This document shows, in pieces, positions 1 to 11,519 of a stretch of DNA of 64,000 nucleotides. Location of the stretch: positions 310,001 to 374,000 of the forward strand of contig JASJOG010000146.1 of NCBI GenBank assembly GCA_030142905.1, in the 5' to 3' direction. Each line of letters begins with the position of its first letter. Within the stretch, counting starts at the first letter, position 1. The DNA is from Heliopora coerulea. Taxonomy: Eukaryota; Cnidaria; Anthozoa; Scleralcyonacea; Helioporidae. Made by a program: the position numbers and the translations under genes. A model generated the notes under the pieces. It was not told the DNA's origin. It ran no database searches and saw only the letters and a program-made list of their open reading frames with translations.

Positions 1-669
1 GCTACTAAAAGTAGGACGCATGCGTGGGCTGCAGCTTTGTTGGTGAGAAAAACGCGGAAAAGTTTGTTGTGTTTTATTAAGTTCCACGGGTGAATACATT
101 TCTCTGAAATACAAAAAAACGTTTAAAAAGATAAGGTCGAAAATCCACGAATGACTACAATGATGGCTTTCTAAGATACCCTGCGTATACCAATCCGCTT
201 TTTCCTTGCCCAGCTTTGAAAAATAGTGATGAATATGTGGTTGTTGGCCAGCTGTCTTATCTGACAAAAACAACTTGAAGGTCCAGATACGCGTGCACAA
301 ATATTTGGCTACGGTGTTGACTTTTCTCTTCTCTCTTTTGGCGTCCTTGACGTTTCTATTTCTAAAAAGAAAGCAGTTTCGTCAACGAAAAGTGCCAGAA
401 TTTTAAAATAGTTTTCGAACGTAATCAAATACAGGATCGTTTGCATTATTTTGTTACCAAATAGTATTAAAAGATGCATTTTTGAAGATTATACCTCAGT
501 ATTTACAAAACCATATTGTAACGGAAGCATTACTTAGAGAAAAGGGACGATTATCGGAAGGAAGGCGTTTGATGGAATTATTTTAGTATTTTAGGCGATT
601 TCATTCACAACCGAGGTTGATTTAATTAAGCCAGGATTACATGATTATTTTATCTTATTCGTTTTGCAG
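1..669 (+). other. Intron upstream of the synaptotagmin-like last exon
   Basis: No coding exon is seen here. It ends in a polypyrimidine stretch and TTTTGCAG, a canonical acceptor directly before the C2B exon, so it is read as that gene's last intron (+ strand). The earlier exons lie outside the window. Confidence 0.6.
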
Positions 670-968
670 GCCCATACCTGAAGGTATCTTTGATGCTAAA
701 CAGGAAACAAGTAAAGAAAATCAAGACTTCGATTAAAAGGAAGACATTAAATCCAGTCTACAATGAAGCTTTTATCTTCGATGTTCCCACGCAACACATA
801 AGCAACGTTAGTCTGTATGCAAGGGTTGTGAATGACCGTGAGGACCAGGAACTGATGGGTAAAGTTGTTATTGGACGGAGCTCCAGGTCCGGCATGGGCC
901 TCCATCATTGGGACTGTATGTTAATGTCGCCGAGGAAACCAATTGCCCAATGGCATGTGATCACGTAG
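670..968 (+). CDS. Synaptotagmin-like protein, C2B-domain terminal exon (partial gene)
   Basis: The exon encodes the C-terminal part of a C2B domain, the Ca2+/phospholipid-binding module of synaptotagmin-type vesicle-fusion proteins. It follows a TTTTGCAG acceptor and starts at phase 1. The readable order is GPYLKV, a lysine-rich strand (KQVKKIKTSIKRKTLNP), PVYNEAFIFD, then HHWDCML, RKPIAQWH and a stop at 968. These match the conserved polybasic strand, the NPVYNEAFIFD signature and the WHxL-type end of synaptotagmins. The Ca2+-loop segment reads VVNDREDQEL, so an aspartate and acidic residues are kept, but the first Ca2+ loop lies upstream, so Ca2+ binding cannot be judged. The C2A domain and membrane anchor are not in the window. 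A double-C2 or synaptotagmin-like relative is possible. Confidence 0.85.
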
Positions 969-1047
969 CAACCATTACTAGTTTTTGAACAATAAGTCAA
1001 GCTACTGACATACGAAAATATGCACACTTGGTACACATATATGCCTA

Positions 1048-1051
<4 letters not shown>

Positions 1052-1085
<34 letters not shown>
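1052..1085. repeat. (TA)n microsatellite
   Basis: About 17 TA units, followed by degenerate TATATG units to about 1140. It generates spurious tyrosine/isoleucine-rich ORFs on the minus strand. Confidence 0.95.
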
Positions 1086-1091
<6 letters not shown>

Positions 1092-1303
1092 TTATATATG
1101 TCTATATGTATATATATGTATCTATATATGTATATGCATGCAAATAGAAAATGGTACATAGTCTCTCACACAGTCTGCATAGCGCAGTTTAAACGGTGAA
1201 ACGATCAACAATTCTGAGCAGTTGCAATATATACCAGGTGTGCTTACTGTGTATTAATATAAACGCACTCAATTACCTGCAAATATCATCATTGACCAAA
1301 GTT

Positions 1304-1309
1304 AATAAA
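1304..1309 (+). promoter_or_regulatory. Candidate poly(A) signal AATAAA
   Basis: A canonical hexamer lies 336 bases after the C2B stop codon, followed by a GT-rich stretch near 1318-1330. It is the first convincing hexamer after the stop and could end the synaptotagmin-like transcript. Confidence 0.35.
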
Positions 1310-1452
1310 GATCTAGGCTGGTGCCTGCTGCAAAAAGAATAATCTTTTGAGAGTGGGTGCATTTGTCTTTTTAAATAATATGTATTCATATATGAATACA
1401 TTCAAATGTAATTATGTATGCGCAAATATATGAAAGTATCCACGTGTAAGTG

Positions 1453-1530
1453 CTTGTATGTGTATGTATGTCTGTCTGTATGTATGTATGTATGTATGTC
1501 TGTATGTATGAATGCATGTATTTATGTATG
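1453..1530. repeat. (TATG)n / TGTCTGTA microsatellite
   Basis: A run of TATG units interrupted by TCTG. Purely simple sequence. Confidence 0.9.
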
Positions 1531-2039
1531 TTCATATGTACGAATATAGTGTGTGTGTAGTGGTAAATGAAGATTAAGAACAAAACTAAAAATTTCTTTT
1601 TACTTTTACTCAAGTTTCTCGTAGTACAATCATCAGACATCTTGCCATTGGTCAACGATCACTTTCTGGGTCTGGACTTCAAACTGTAGTAAACTACGTG
1701 TGAGGTCTGATCTGCACAATACGACTGTGGTCTGACGTATGTGATTTACTCACAAGAGTCTTAAGACCAGGAACAGTTTCCAGGAATTGCGCCCTTATGA
1801 GTTCATTGCATTTGCCAGGTGAAAAATAGTATGCGATAAACATATTGCGTGGATTGGTTCTTAAGAACGTTACTCCAGGTGCATCACTTTAGAACTTTCA
1901 AACCATTTACAGTTGTATCGTACTGCACTTCACACAGCTACATTCCAGCGTGAGGTAAGTCTGAAAAAATAATAATCATAACTTTGTACTTTCTCATCTC
2001 TAATTTGATATCCCAATCAACCTGGGAGTGCTGCAACTT

Positions 2040-2530
2040 ACATAAAAAATAGAATAGTGTAGAACGGAACAAAATAGAGCAGAATTTAGGTAAAACGAAA
2101 TGAAATAACCCTTAAACGCACAGTGTCCGATATATCTGACACATAAGAACAAAAGAACCAGTGAGAGAACAAAGGAAAAGAGAACGAAAGAGAACAAAAG
2201 ACAAAAAAATATGCAGGCGTTCAAGGGTTAATCAGAACAGAATTGGATGGAATGGAATTGAACAGACCAGGATTACATAAAATGATATGAAATAAAATAA
2301 CAATGCTTACGTATGATTGAACTCAAGAGGAACAGAGTAGAAATGAAAGTTTGACAGGTAAGAATTGTATAAATGGAACAGAATGAAAGGGAATAAAATG
2401 GGATGAAATGAAAAAGGATGGGGTGGGAATAGGGTTGGATAAGATAGTTCATATAGTAGGTTAGGGTGAAGTAAAGAGGAAATTAAATGGAAGAGAAAAG
2501 GAAGGACTCAATTACTTGAAATTGTAGGCA
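2040..2530. repeat. Degenerate purine-rich GGAAT/AAATGA-like tract
   Basis: Nearly 500 bases are dominated by A and G on the + strand with loosely repeated GAACAGAAT, GGAATG and AAATGA words. It reads as a decayed short tandem repeat. No gene is seen in 970-3500 apart from simple repeats. Confidence 0.55.
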
Positions 2531-3615
2531 AGCGAAAAAATAATTGGGATTAAATGGGTGTACATATAGCCGACATTTTTAGAACTACTGATGACTACTT
2601 CCTATCATTCTAAAACAGTCGATCGGTTGTAATAACGTTTCAATTAATCAACTTTTATTTGTCTTTTCTGATTTAAGGCAAAAATGTGAAGAATTCTTCG
2701 TATATCTTTTGAAAGTATTTTCTCAAGCCGTCACACCAAAAAATTGACAGCAATTGTCACAATCCTTTATTCCAAAGTCACTTACATTTACAGTGAACAT
2801 TTAGAACGCGGCAAACTTTAGCTAAGTTCATGCATCTGGTGAAAAATGGGATACTTGTTGGAACTGGTGGAGAAAAGAAACTAGTTTACCTCGTACATGG
2901 CTTCTTGAAGTTGAGCAAACCTCAGTTGTAGTAAATCAGTTAAAACTTACTGCGTGGACATACTGAAGAATGGATTTGTTTGTATGAGATTTTTTAGCGA
3001 AAATATGAATGTTTATCAAAAAGAACTGTGTCGTGTTTCGTTTTTCTAATTAATTTTAAAAAACCTGAATCTGTACTGCTACTTTCTATCTATGCTGATC
3101 TGTAAACTACAGACTATTGAATAGTTTGATTATTTTTAGTACTTCGAAGGATCAACAGATGGCTTCCAAAAGCACAGTAGAATGAAATTTTGAGACAGAA
3201 GACTATTCATTTCTTTTGTGTTTATTTCAGAAGCATACAAATTTTAAATTGAAAGAAAATGTAACTGATTATCGACATCATGTGTTTACAGGGAATGTTC
3301 CAATGCGTCGCCATAACAAGCGAAGTTGCCTTTTGGGAGCATTCCAATTTCACTATGGTTAAGGCCAGAACAGTTTGCGGAGATGTCGCAGTAGGGCGAT
3401 TGGTGAAAAAGCTACGTGATCTCAGCAATTGCTTTATTAGGTTGGATGATGTTTAGTTAATCGAATTCCTTAAGCTTGATATGAAAATCTGTCATTTAAA
3501 ATTTGAGAATCAAGCAGGTACAAGAGAAAAGAAAATGGCTGCATTGCAACCGAACTCAGAACAGGTTTGATAACGTACCTTTACGAAATTATTTTCATTC
3601 AGGACATCCATATCA

Positions 3616-3657
3616 GTGATAATGATAATGATAATGGTAATGATAATGATAATGATG
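3616..3657. repeat. (GATAAT)n microsatellite
   Basis: About seven six-base units with one GGTAAT variant. Confidence 0.9.
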
Positions 3658-3984
3658 ACTAAGAGTTTATTTATTGAGCGTTGAATTGGTGGCTGTAGCA
3701 ATCCAAAGGCTTAGTCATTAGGTGACCATGTAGATCACTTGGTAACTCATACGCGTCAGAAACGGATGGTGTAAGGCCGAATGCTGCAACGAGCATCCAA
3801 TGACAGAACAAAGAGCTTTAAGTAATCATCAAATTTTCTCTTCATCTCAAAATAATTAAGATATCTATACTAATTGAACTGGAGGCCAGCAAATGGACAA
3901 AAAGACAGATATACAGACAGACCGACAAAGGCAATAAAATGAATAAACAAAGAGATAGACTGACTGATATCTACAGACAGGCGT

Positions 3985-4350
3985 TACCTACATATATATA
4001 TATATATACATAATATATATATATAAGTACATACACATATATAATTAAGTACTTACATATATCTACACGCCCAAAGGGGCGCATGAGTACATCCGCACAT
4101 CCACACATACATACATATACTTACATATCCACACATACATACAAATACTTACATATCCACACATACATACATATACTTACACATCCATATACATAGACAT
4201 ACGTACATGCAATGCTGTTGCATAAAGACAAACCTACATACCAATCCTTACTTACAGACATAGCATTATGCCCATATATAAACATACTTACATATTTACA
4301 TACCCATACGTTTAGACATACTTGCATGGATACTTCCTCATACCTGTAGC
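3985..4350. repeat. (TA)n and (ACAT)n simple-repeat tract
   Basis: TA runs at 3990-4025 are followed by long ACAT/ACATACATATACTT arrays. The tyrosine/cysteine/valine-rich minus-strand ORF over 4121-4417 is simple-repeat translation, not a gene. Confidence 0.85.
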
Positions 4351-4535
4351 CATACGCACAAACATACCTAGATGCAGACTCACAGGCGTACATATTGCGT
4401 ACACTCGTGTGATGCATAGACTACACTCTGATGCTGTTTAATCCATCAAAACACACTATTTCCATTTAAAAGTAAATTAAAATGATCATCCTATTCAAAC
4501 AGTAAAACCAAGCTCTTTGTCATCTGTTGCCTTGA

Positions 4536-4612
4536 TTACTCAGTTGACAGAGCCGTAGCCGCGGAAAAGCTGAACCTGCAAGTTCAAATCTTCCTCCCGT
4601 CAAACTAATTTT
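4536..4612 (+). mobile_element. tRNA-like SINE head (candidate)
   Basis: A block resembling pol III internal promoter elements: an A-box-like TTACTCAGTTGACAGAGC and, about 45 bases on, a B-box-like AAGTTCAAATCT. No cloverleaf could be closed, so it is read as a decayed tRNA-derived SINE head. Confidence 0.35.
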
Positions 4613-4835
4613 CATAGAAACTTCGAGGGTGAAAACCCGGAGAAGAACCAAACCGACCACTTACTCAAAATAAAATCTTATGACCTTCCGTCGGGAATCG
4701 AACCAACGATTTCAGGGGATTTGTCTAGTGCTCTACTGCGTGAGACAAGAAGAGTATGATCAAACTTCGCTTCATGAGTTCTCTATATATATATCCCGGA
4801 AATTAATGCTAGTAAATGAATTTGGTACATTGAGA

Positions 4836-4936
4836 TTAACTCTTTCAACGCGAGAGCTCTCCCCTTGACGAGTAAAATCGTCCGGTGTTAGCCAGAGTAA
4901 AATAGCAGAAGTCGTGTGCTGCGGGGAAAGAGTTAA
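4836..4936. mobile_element. Copy of the TTAA-ended ~100-bp MITE family
   Basis: Ends in GATTAACTCTTTC and GAAAGAGTTAAT, which are inverted repeats. The core is GAGTAAAATCGTCCGGTG followed by TTAGCCAGAGTAAAAT. At least a dozen more copies lie in this window. Confidence 0.8.
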
Positions 4937-5079
4937 TATTGGTATCTAAAGTCGATTATATGAATAAGAAAATCGTAGAAGAGAGATTTCAACTGCGAAA
5001 GTTGGGCCGAAAAATCTCTCTGAAAAAGGCAGCAAGAAAATAAATATAACTTGTTTCAAGCTCCCTTCCGCAAGTCGTG

Positions 5080-5150
5080 TCTTCGTAGCTCGTGGTCTAG
5101 CTGCCCGTGCAGGCATCACAAGGTCGTAAGTTCGATTCTGGCCGAAAGTC
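5080..5150 (+). mobile_element. tRNA-derived SINE head (candidate)
   Basis: A tRNA-like block with an A-box-like TAGCTCGTGGTCTAGCTG and a B-box-like TAAGTTCGATTCTGG at tRNA spacing, and no intact acceptor stem. A related T-arm-like motif, GCAGGTTCAATTCCCAGC, occurs at about 5363-5383. Confidence 0.45.
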
Positions 5151-5535
5151 CTTGAAGTTTTCTCTTTACTGTGGTCTTTCCGAGAACCTTTGTTCCATTA
5201 TTTGCACTAAATATTTCCTTTGTACAATTTTATCAATATTAATCCTTTATGAACCCAAGGCCTCTCTTCTCTGGCGTCCATCATATTAAAATGGTTCGTC
5301 TATAAGTGAAAGTAAATTTTCTAGAGTAAGAGTCGCACCTTATAGGACCCAGTTGGGACCAGCTGCAGGTTCAATTCCCAGCCACAGATCCAAGAGCTGC
5401 ATTTGTCGGAACTGTTCCCAACTGGTTCTTGAAATATATGATCCCAACACTCCAAAATTTACCTTCACTTAATTTCGACTCCAGTTCATGTGATCGGGGC
5501 AAATGCCGTATATTCCGTAAAATATCCGTTATGGA

Positions 5536-5638
5536 TTAACTCTTTCGAGGCGGAAGCTTCCACTTTCACGCGTAAAATCGTCTGGCGTTAGCCAGAGTAA
5601 AATAACGACAGTGTTACACCGCCGGCGGGAAAGAGTTA
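5536..5638. mobile_element. Copy of the TTAA-ended MITE family
   Basis: Ends are GATTAACTCTTTCGAGG and GGGAAAGAGTTA. The core GTAAAATCGTCTGGCGTTAG and following AGAGTAAAAT match the 4836 copy, with GC-richer arms. Confidence 0.8.
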
Positions 5639-5815
5639 CGCCCACGTGCTACTTTCAGGTGGCTTAACAGCTCAGTTAGTTTTGAGCCGGAGAGTAGAAG
5701 GTTATGTCAAATATTTGGTAGAGGAAAGGAAGAGAGAGGGAGAAACAGGAACAGAGTAGCAGGAAGAGTAAGAGATGGGCACGAAGGTAGAGAGAGGGAA
5801 GGAGATCGAAGAGGA

Positions 5816-5838
5816 GTGTGTGTGTGTGTGTGTGTGTG
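5816..5838. repeat. (TG)n microsatellite in a GA-rich tract
   Basis: About eleven TG units inside a strongly GA-rich stretch (5700-5870). Confidence 0.9.
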
Positions 5839-6082
5839 ATGAGTGAAAGGGAGAGAAAGGGAGATGAACGACCATTACATCAGGTTAATGCGACATGTTC
5901 ACCTTGTTAACCCTTTTCCACAAAATAGGCCGTTGTTTTCTGTAAGTTACGCTTGTTTGAAATTGGTGATTTGGAAAGTAATTGCGAACTCTTGATCATT
6001 ACAAGTCAGCTAAACTGCTAAACCAAGTTTCTGTAACCCAGTGACTCGAAATAATAATCAGCGAGTAACTTCAGATTAAACA

Positions 6083-8985
6083 ACATACTGTGCAGAGCAC
6101 GTGGGTAGAACAACACCCTGGGATGGAACAACACCTTGTACAGAACACGTGGGAGGGAGAACACATTATACAGAGCACGTGGGAGGAACAACATTCTGTA
6201 CAGAGCGCGCAAGAGGGACAACACATTGTACAGAGCACGTGGAGGGGACAAAACCCTGTCCTGAGCACGTGGGAGGTACAACACCCTGTACAGAGCACGT
6301 GGGGAGAACAACTTCCTGTAAACTGCACGTGGAGAGAACACCCTTTACAGAGCACGTGGGGGCAACAACACACTGTACAGGGCACGTGGGGGGAACTACA
6401 CGCCGTACAGAGCACATCAGGGCACGTCGTGGCAACAACATTCGGTACAGAGCACGTGGAGGCAACAACACCCTGTACAGAGTACGTGGGTAGACCAACA
6501 CACTCTACAGAGCCCGTGGAGGGAACAACATCATGTACAGACCACATCAGGGCACGTGGAGGCAACAACACCCTTTACAGAGTACGTGTAGCTAACATCA
6601 CCCTTTACAGAGCACGTGGAGGCAACAGCACCCTTTACAGAGTACGTGGGGGCAACAACACCCTTTACAGAGTACGTGGGGGCAACAACACCCTTTACAG
6701 AGCACTTGGGGGTAACAACACCCTTTACAGAGTACGTGGAGGCAACAACACCCTTTACAGAGCACGTGGAGGTAACAACACCCTTCACAGAGTACGTGGA
6801 GGCAACAACACCCTTTACAGAGTACGTGTAGCTAACATCACCCTTTACAGAGCACGTGGAGGCAACAGCACCCTTTACAGAGTACGTGGGGGCAACAACA
6901 CCCTTTACAGAGTACGTGGGGGCAACAACACCCTTTACAAAGCACTTGGGGGTAACAACACCCTTTACAGAGTACGTGGAGGCAACAACACCCTTTACAG
7001 AGCACGTGGAGGTAACAACACCCTTTACAGAGTACGTGGGGGCAACAACACCCTTCACAGAGTACGTGGAGGCAACAACACCCTTCACAGAGCACTTGGA
7101 GGCAACAACACCCTTTACAGAGTACGTGGGGGCAACAACACCCTTTACAGAGCACTTGGGGGCAACAACACCCTTCACAGAGTACGTGGAGGCAACAACA
7201 CCCTTTACAGAGCACTTGGAGGCAACAACACCCTTTACAGAGTACGTGGGGGCAACAACACCCTTCACAGAGTACGTGGAGGCAACAACACCCTTCACAG
7301 AGCACTTGGGGGTAACAACACCCTTTACAGAGTACGTGGAGGCAACAACACCCTTCACAGAGTACGTGGGGGCAACAACACCCTTTACAGAGTACGCGGA
7401 GGCAACAACACCCTTTACAGAGTACGTGCCGGCAACAACACCCTTTACAGAGCACGTGGAGGCAACAACACCCTTTACAGAGCACGTGGAGGCAACAACA
7501 CCCTTTACAGAGTACGTGGAGGCAACAACACCCTTTACAGAGCACGTGGAGGCAACAACAACCTTTACAGAGCACTTGGGGGTAACAACACACTTTACAG
7601 AGCACGTGGAGGCAACAACACCCTTTACAGAGCACTTGGGGGTAACAACACCCTTTACAGAGCACGTGGAGGCAACAACACCCTTTACAGAGCACTTGGG
7701 GGTAACAACACCCTTTACAGAGTACGTGGAGGCAACAACACCCTTTACAGAGCACGTGGAGGCAACAACAACCTTTACAGAGCACGTGGAGGCAACAACA
7801 ACCTTTACAGAGCACTTGGGGGCAACAACACCCTTTACAGAGCACGTGGAGGCAACAACACCCTTTACAGAGTACGTGGAGGCAACAACACCCTTTACAG
7901 AGCACTTGGAGGCAACAACAACCTTTACAGAGCACGTGGAGGCAACAACAACCTTTACAGAGCACGTGGGGGCAACAACAACCTTTACAGAGCACGTGGA
8001 GGCAACAACACCCTTTACAGAGCACGTGGGGGCAACAACACCCTTTACAGAGCACTTGGAGGCAACAACACCCTTTACAGAGCACGTGGAGGCAACAACA
8101 ACCTTTACAGAGCACTTGGGGGCAACAACACCCTTTACAGAGCACGTGGAGGCAACAACACCCTTTACAGAGCACTTGGGGGTAACAACACCCTTTACAG
8201 AGCACGTGGAGGCAACAACAACCTTTACAGAGCACTTGGGGGCAACAACACCCTTTACAGAGTACGTGGGGGCAACAACACCCTTTACAGAGCACTTGGA
8301 GGCAACAACACCCTTTACAGAGCACGTGGAGGCAACAACAACCTTTACAGAGCACTTGGGGGCAACAACACCCTTTACAGAGCACGTGGAGGCAACAACA
8401 CCCTTTACAGAGTACGTGGGGGCAACAACACCCTTTACAGAGCACTTGGAGGCAACAACAACCTATACAGAGTACGTGGGGGCAACAACACTCTTTACAG
8501 AGCACTTGGAGGCAACAACAACCTTTACAGAGTACGTGGGGGCAACAATGCCCTTTACAGAGCACTTGGAGGCAACAACAACCTTTACAGAGTACGTGGG
8601 GGCAACAACACCCTTTACAGAGCACTTGGAGGCAACAACAACCTTTACAGAGCACGTGGGGGCAACAATGCCCTTTACAGAGCACGTGGAGGCAACAACA
8701 ACCTTTACAGAGTACGTGGGGGCAACAGCACCCTTTACAGAGCACATCAGGGCACGTGGGGGCAACAACACCCTGTACAGACCACATCAGGGCAACAATA
8801 CCCTGTAGAAGGCACGTGGGGGTAACATTACCCTGTACAGGGCACGTGGGAGCAACAATACCCTGTACAGGGCACGTGGGGGCAACAATACCCTGTACAG
8901 GGCACGTGGGGGCAACAATACCCTGTACAGGGCACGCGGGGGCAACAACACCCTTGTACAAAGCACGTGGAGAGAATAACATGGA
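6083..8985. repeat. 30-bp minisatellite array with E-box monomers (about 96 copies)
   Basis: An uninterrupted array of 30-bp monomers. From about 6560 to 8740 the register is exact, two monomers per 60 bases. The key parts are a variable hexamer (CACGTG, TACGTG or CACTTG) and a constant GGCAACAACACCCTTTACAG. CACGTG is the palindromic E-box core. Both ends are more divergent (CCCTGTACAG instead of CCCTTTACAG), as expected if the centre is homogenised. A 240-bp higher-order unit is duplicated at 6559-6798 and 6799-7038. Because 30 is a multiple of three and the monomer lacks stops in several frames, ORFs of up to 911 codons open on both strands. Their sequence simply follows the DNA repeat, so none is called as a gene. 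Confidence 0.95.
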
Positions 8986-9144
8986 ATATCATGGCATCAG
9001 GAGGCCGTTGGTCGGTTCAACTTTTGGTTTATGGTAAAAGATTACTCCTGATGCAGGAGTTGCCATGACTAGTTTCAAAATGAAGAGAACCTCAAGGTTG
9101 CCCCATTCTAAACAAACTCCTTATAATGCAACGAGGCCATTTGT

Positions 9145-9246
9145 CGGTTTAAGTCTTTCCCGACAGGGTCATTCTTCTATTATTTTACTCTGACTAACGG
9201 CAGACGATTTTACTCGTCAAGGAGAAGAGATCTGGAAGTAAATGGT
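9145..9246. mobile_element. Degenerate copy of the TTAA-ended MITE family
   Basis: The reverse-orientation core is recognisable: ATTTTACTCTGACTAACGGC, then AGACGATTTTACTCGTCAAG. The ends are decayed. Confidence 0.65.
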
Positions 9247-9261
9247 TATAACTATCTCAAT

Positions 9262-9361
9262 AAACTCTTTCACTGCGGGATAAGTCTTCTATTATTTTAC
9301 TTTGGCTAACAGCAGACGATTTTCCCCGTCAAAGGGAAGAGACTCTCGCGGTGAAGGGTTC
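9262..9361. mobile_element. Copy of the TTAA-ended MITE family
   Basis: Reverse-orientation core TTTTACTTTGGCTAACAGCA followed by GACGATTTTCCCCGTCAAAG, flanked by AAACTCTTTCACTGCGGG and GGTGAAGGGTT. It sits in tandem with the copy just upstream. Confidence 0.75.
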
Positions 9362-9369
9362 ATTTTAGT

Positions 9370-11510
9370 TTATTCAAACGGTTATTCGTGACACAAGACT
9401 CGTCGTGACTACGTTGTAAATCGAGACAAAGTTCAAAGCGCCATTCTGGACGGAATACCTTATTACAACTGGAGGCCATTCGATATCTTAACCTTATATT
9501 TGTCCCATAAGAACGCTGATAGGATCTTCAAACCACCCAGCCAGACGGCTTTCAAGAAGACATAGTACAATACTTCCAGCACCCTTCATTCTGCGTATGA
9601 ATTGTACAGAACTCTTAAACCGAAGGAAATAAGAATATTATCTCTTCAAATTTAATACAGGTGTTCCCCTTCAAAACATGTGAAGAAATAAGTAAATAAA
9701 TGACCCAATAATACGTCAAAATAATTCACCAAGAAGTGTCCCACAATATATTGTCAAGAATGCGCGCTGTATAATACAAGTTCAGAACACTTGTCATCTT
9801 CAAGTTTTTAAAGTTGATATCTTCTTAAGCTCTCTTGTAGGAGCTTTACCTGTTGATGTTTACTTCCATTGAAATGTTTAAGACTTATACTTGAACATAA
9901 CGAAGTATCATGTTCTTTTCAACTGTTGAACTCAACGAAAAGGTTAGATGTACATAATACAAAGAATCGAACATCAACCGCTAGTTTACCCACACCTAGG
10001 CAGTTCCACTAAACTATCCAAGTCATTGCACAGTTCGCGAAGTTAATAATGAACCATAACAAAAAAGTAGTAGCAACACGAATATCTAATTATAATGTCC
10101 CACAATTTATTGGGACGAAAAAAATTCTCGGTATATAAACAGCATGAAAGGAGGCAAAGGTAAGCAATACTGATTACACTACACTATATCAACACCCTTA
10201 CAGCTATATACAGCCATATTACCTACACGTCCTCTAGCATGCAGTACAGTTACTCAGAGTCACACGTAGGTAGATTAGCGAGATGGCCTCTGAACAGACG
10301 ACGATTGAGCAAGAGGTTACTGAAGAGAAAAGACAGAGAAAAGTTTTGTTTTGTTTTTTTTAAAAATTTTTTCTTTTTTTTTTCTTCTTTCTTCTTCCGC
10401 TCTTCGTTCTTTTCCCTCTTCACTTTCGGTTCTTCTTCATTTTCGTCATGTCTCCGCAACCGACCATCTTGCGAGGTTCGATCCTTCGACACTTATCACC
10501 ATCACTGGTGAGAAGCCTTACACTAGCAGCCACCGGATCAAGCGATACAAGCCAGCTTCTAATTGTGCTACTTTTTTCTTTGAAAAATAAGAGAACGAAA
10601 AAAAAATGAATTACAACAGTGAAATTTAAAGATTATTTAGAGAAAATAAGAGCTGAAAGATGACAAATAGTTAAGACAACAATATTAACGTCGAAAAATT
10701 GACTGCATTTGCTATATAAGTCGACTTTAAAACCGTTTTTGGGTTTGTAAGTAAACTAAAGAGAGATCAAACACACATGAGCACAACCGGGGGGTATACG
10801 GCGAGGAAAGGTCACTAAGCATGAAGAACGCATGTTGGGTGGAGATCTTTAATGAAGCCCCATAACTCTCTGTTTTATGGGAAAATACGGCTATAAAACG
10901 ATATCTGAATTCTCAAAATATCGTCAGCAAGTATTCAAGATGTCCAGAATGCCAAAATTGATGTTTGGAGGAAATTTGGTGGAAAGACGTAGCGAAAAAA
11001 TGGCTTAACAAGAGACCATGTGGCCGATTCCAAGATGGCGGCCGATAGCTTCAAGTTTTGAAAAACGACTAAACTATCTTTTATATGGCCACAGAGAGAC
11101 AACCACTGGATACTTTTACTATCCTGTACGTATCTGACTTCAAAATTTAAAATTTTAAAAGTTTTTAGAACTTTTTGAAACAATTTGTTTCAGTCAGGTT
11201 AACCGAGTTAGCAAACTTAAATATGCATAAAAATCTTATCTTGAAAACGCTGTTATAAACTATACAAACTACATTATTATAAACTGCATAAAATCTTCCA
11301 CTTTAAACTATTTAATCGTATCACTACTCCCCACATTTGATATATTCTTCACCCCCCTGTTTTCCTATTGCGTTGTCATTCTTTATTTCCACTCTTTCTT
11401 CCCTTCCATTCATTCTCTCTAATTTCACTTGGTATTTTGTCTTTTTTATCCTTCATAATTCCAGTTTATTTTTATGCCTTCTTTCATAATCCTTACTCCA
11501 ATTCCATTAT
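9370..11510. other. Spacer without a recognisable gene
   Basis: No coding exon is supported. A TATA-like GGTATATAAACAGC lies at about 10130, with an ATG 11 bases on and a donor-like AAAGGTAAGC, but no downstream exon was found. A T/TTC-rich pyrimidine tract runs at 10340-10440. Two related motifs, GTCCCACAATATATTG (9748) and GTCCCACAATTTATTG (10098), may be transposon termini. Confidence 0.5.
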
Positions 11511-11519
11511 TATCTACAG

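Noticed and set aside
4121..4417. Cys/Tyr/Val-rich 98-residue ORF on the minus strand
   Set aside because: It is translation of the ACAT microsatellite.
5080..5150. Functional tRNA gene
   Set aside because: The B-box is present but no paired acceptor stem or anticodon arm could be closed, so it was kept as a SINE-like remnant.
6090..8825. ORF of 911 residues (+) and a 714-residue ORF (-) across the minisatellite
   Set aside because: The 30-bp period is a multiple of three and the monomer has no stop in these frames, so several frames on both strands are open at once. The protein pattern only mirrors the DNA repeat, and no start context, splice site or family supports it.
6083..8985. CRISPR array
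   Set aside because: The monomers abut with no unique spacers, and the genome is eukaryotic.
9130..9360. Origin or regulatory hairpin at repeated GTAAAATC motifs
   Set aside because: They belong to the MITE family that occurs throughout the window.
10239..10511. Overlapping Lys- or Phe-rich ORFs on both strands
   Set aside because: They arise from the T/TTC pyrimidine tract; the other strand is equally open and no homologous domain is seen.
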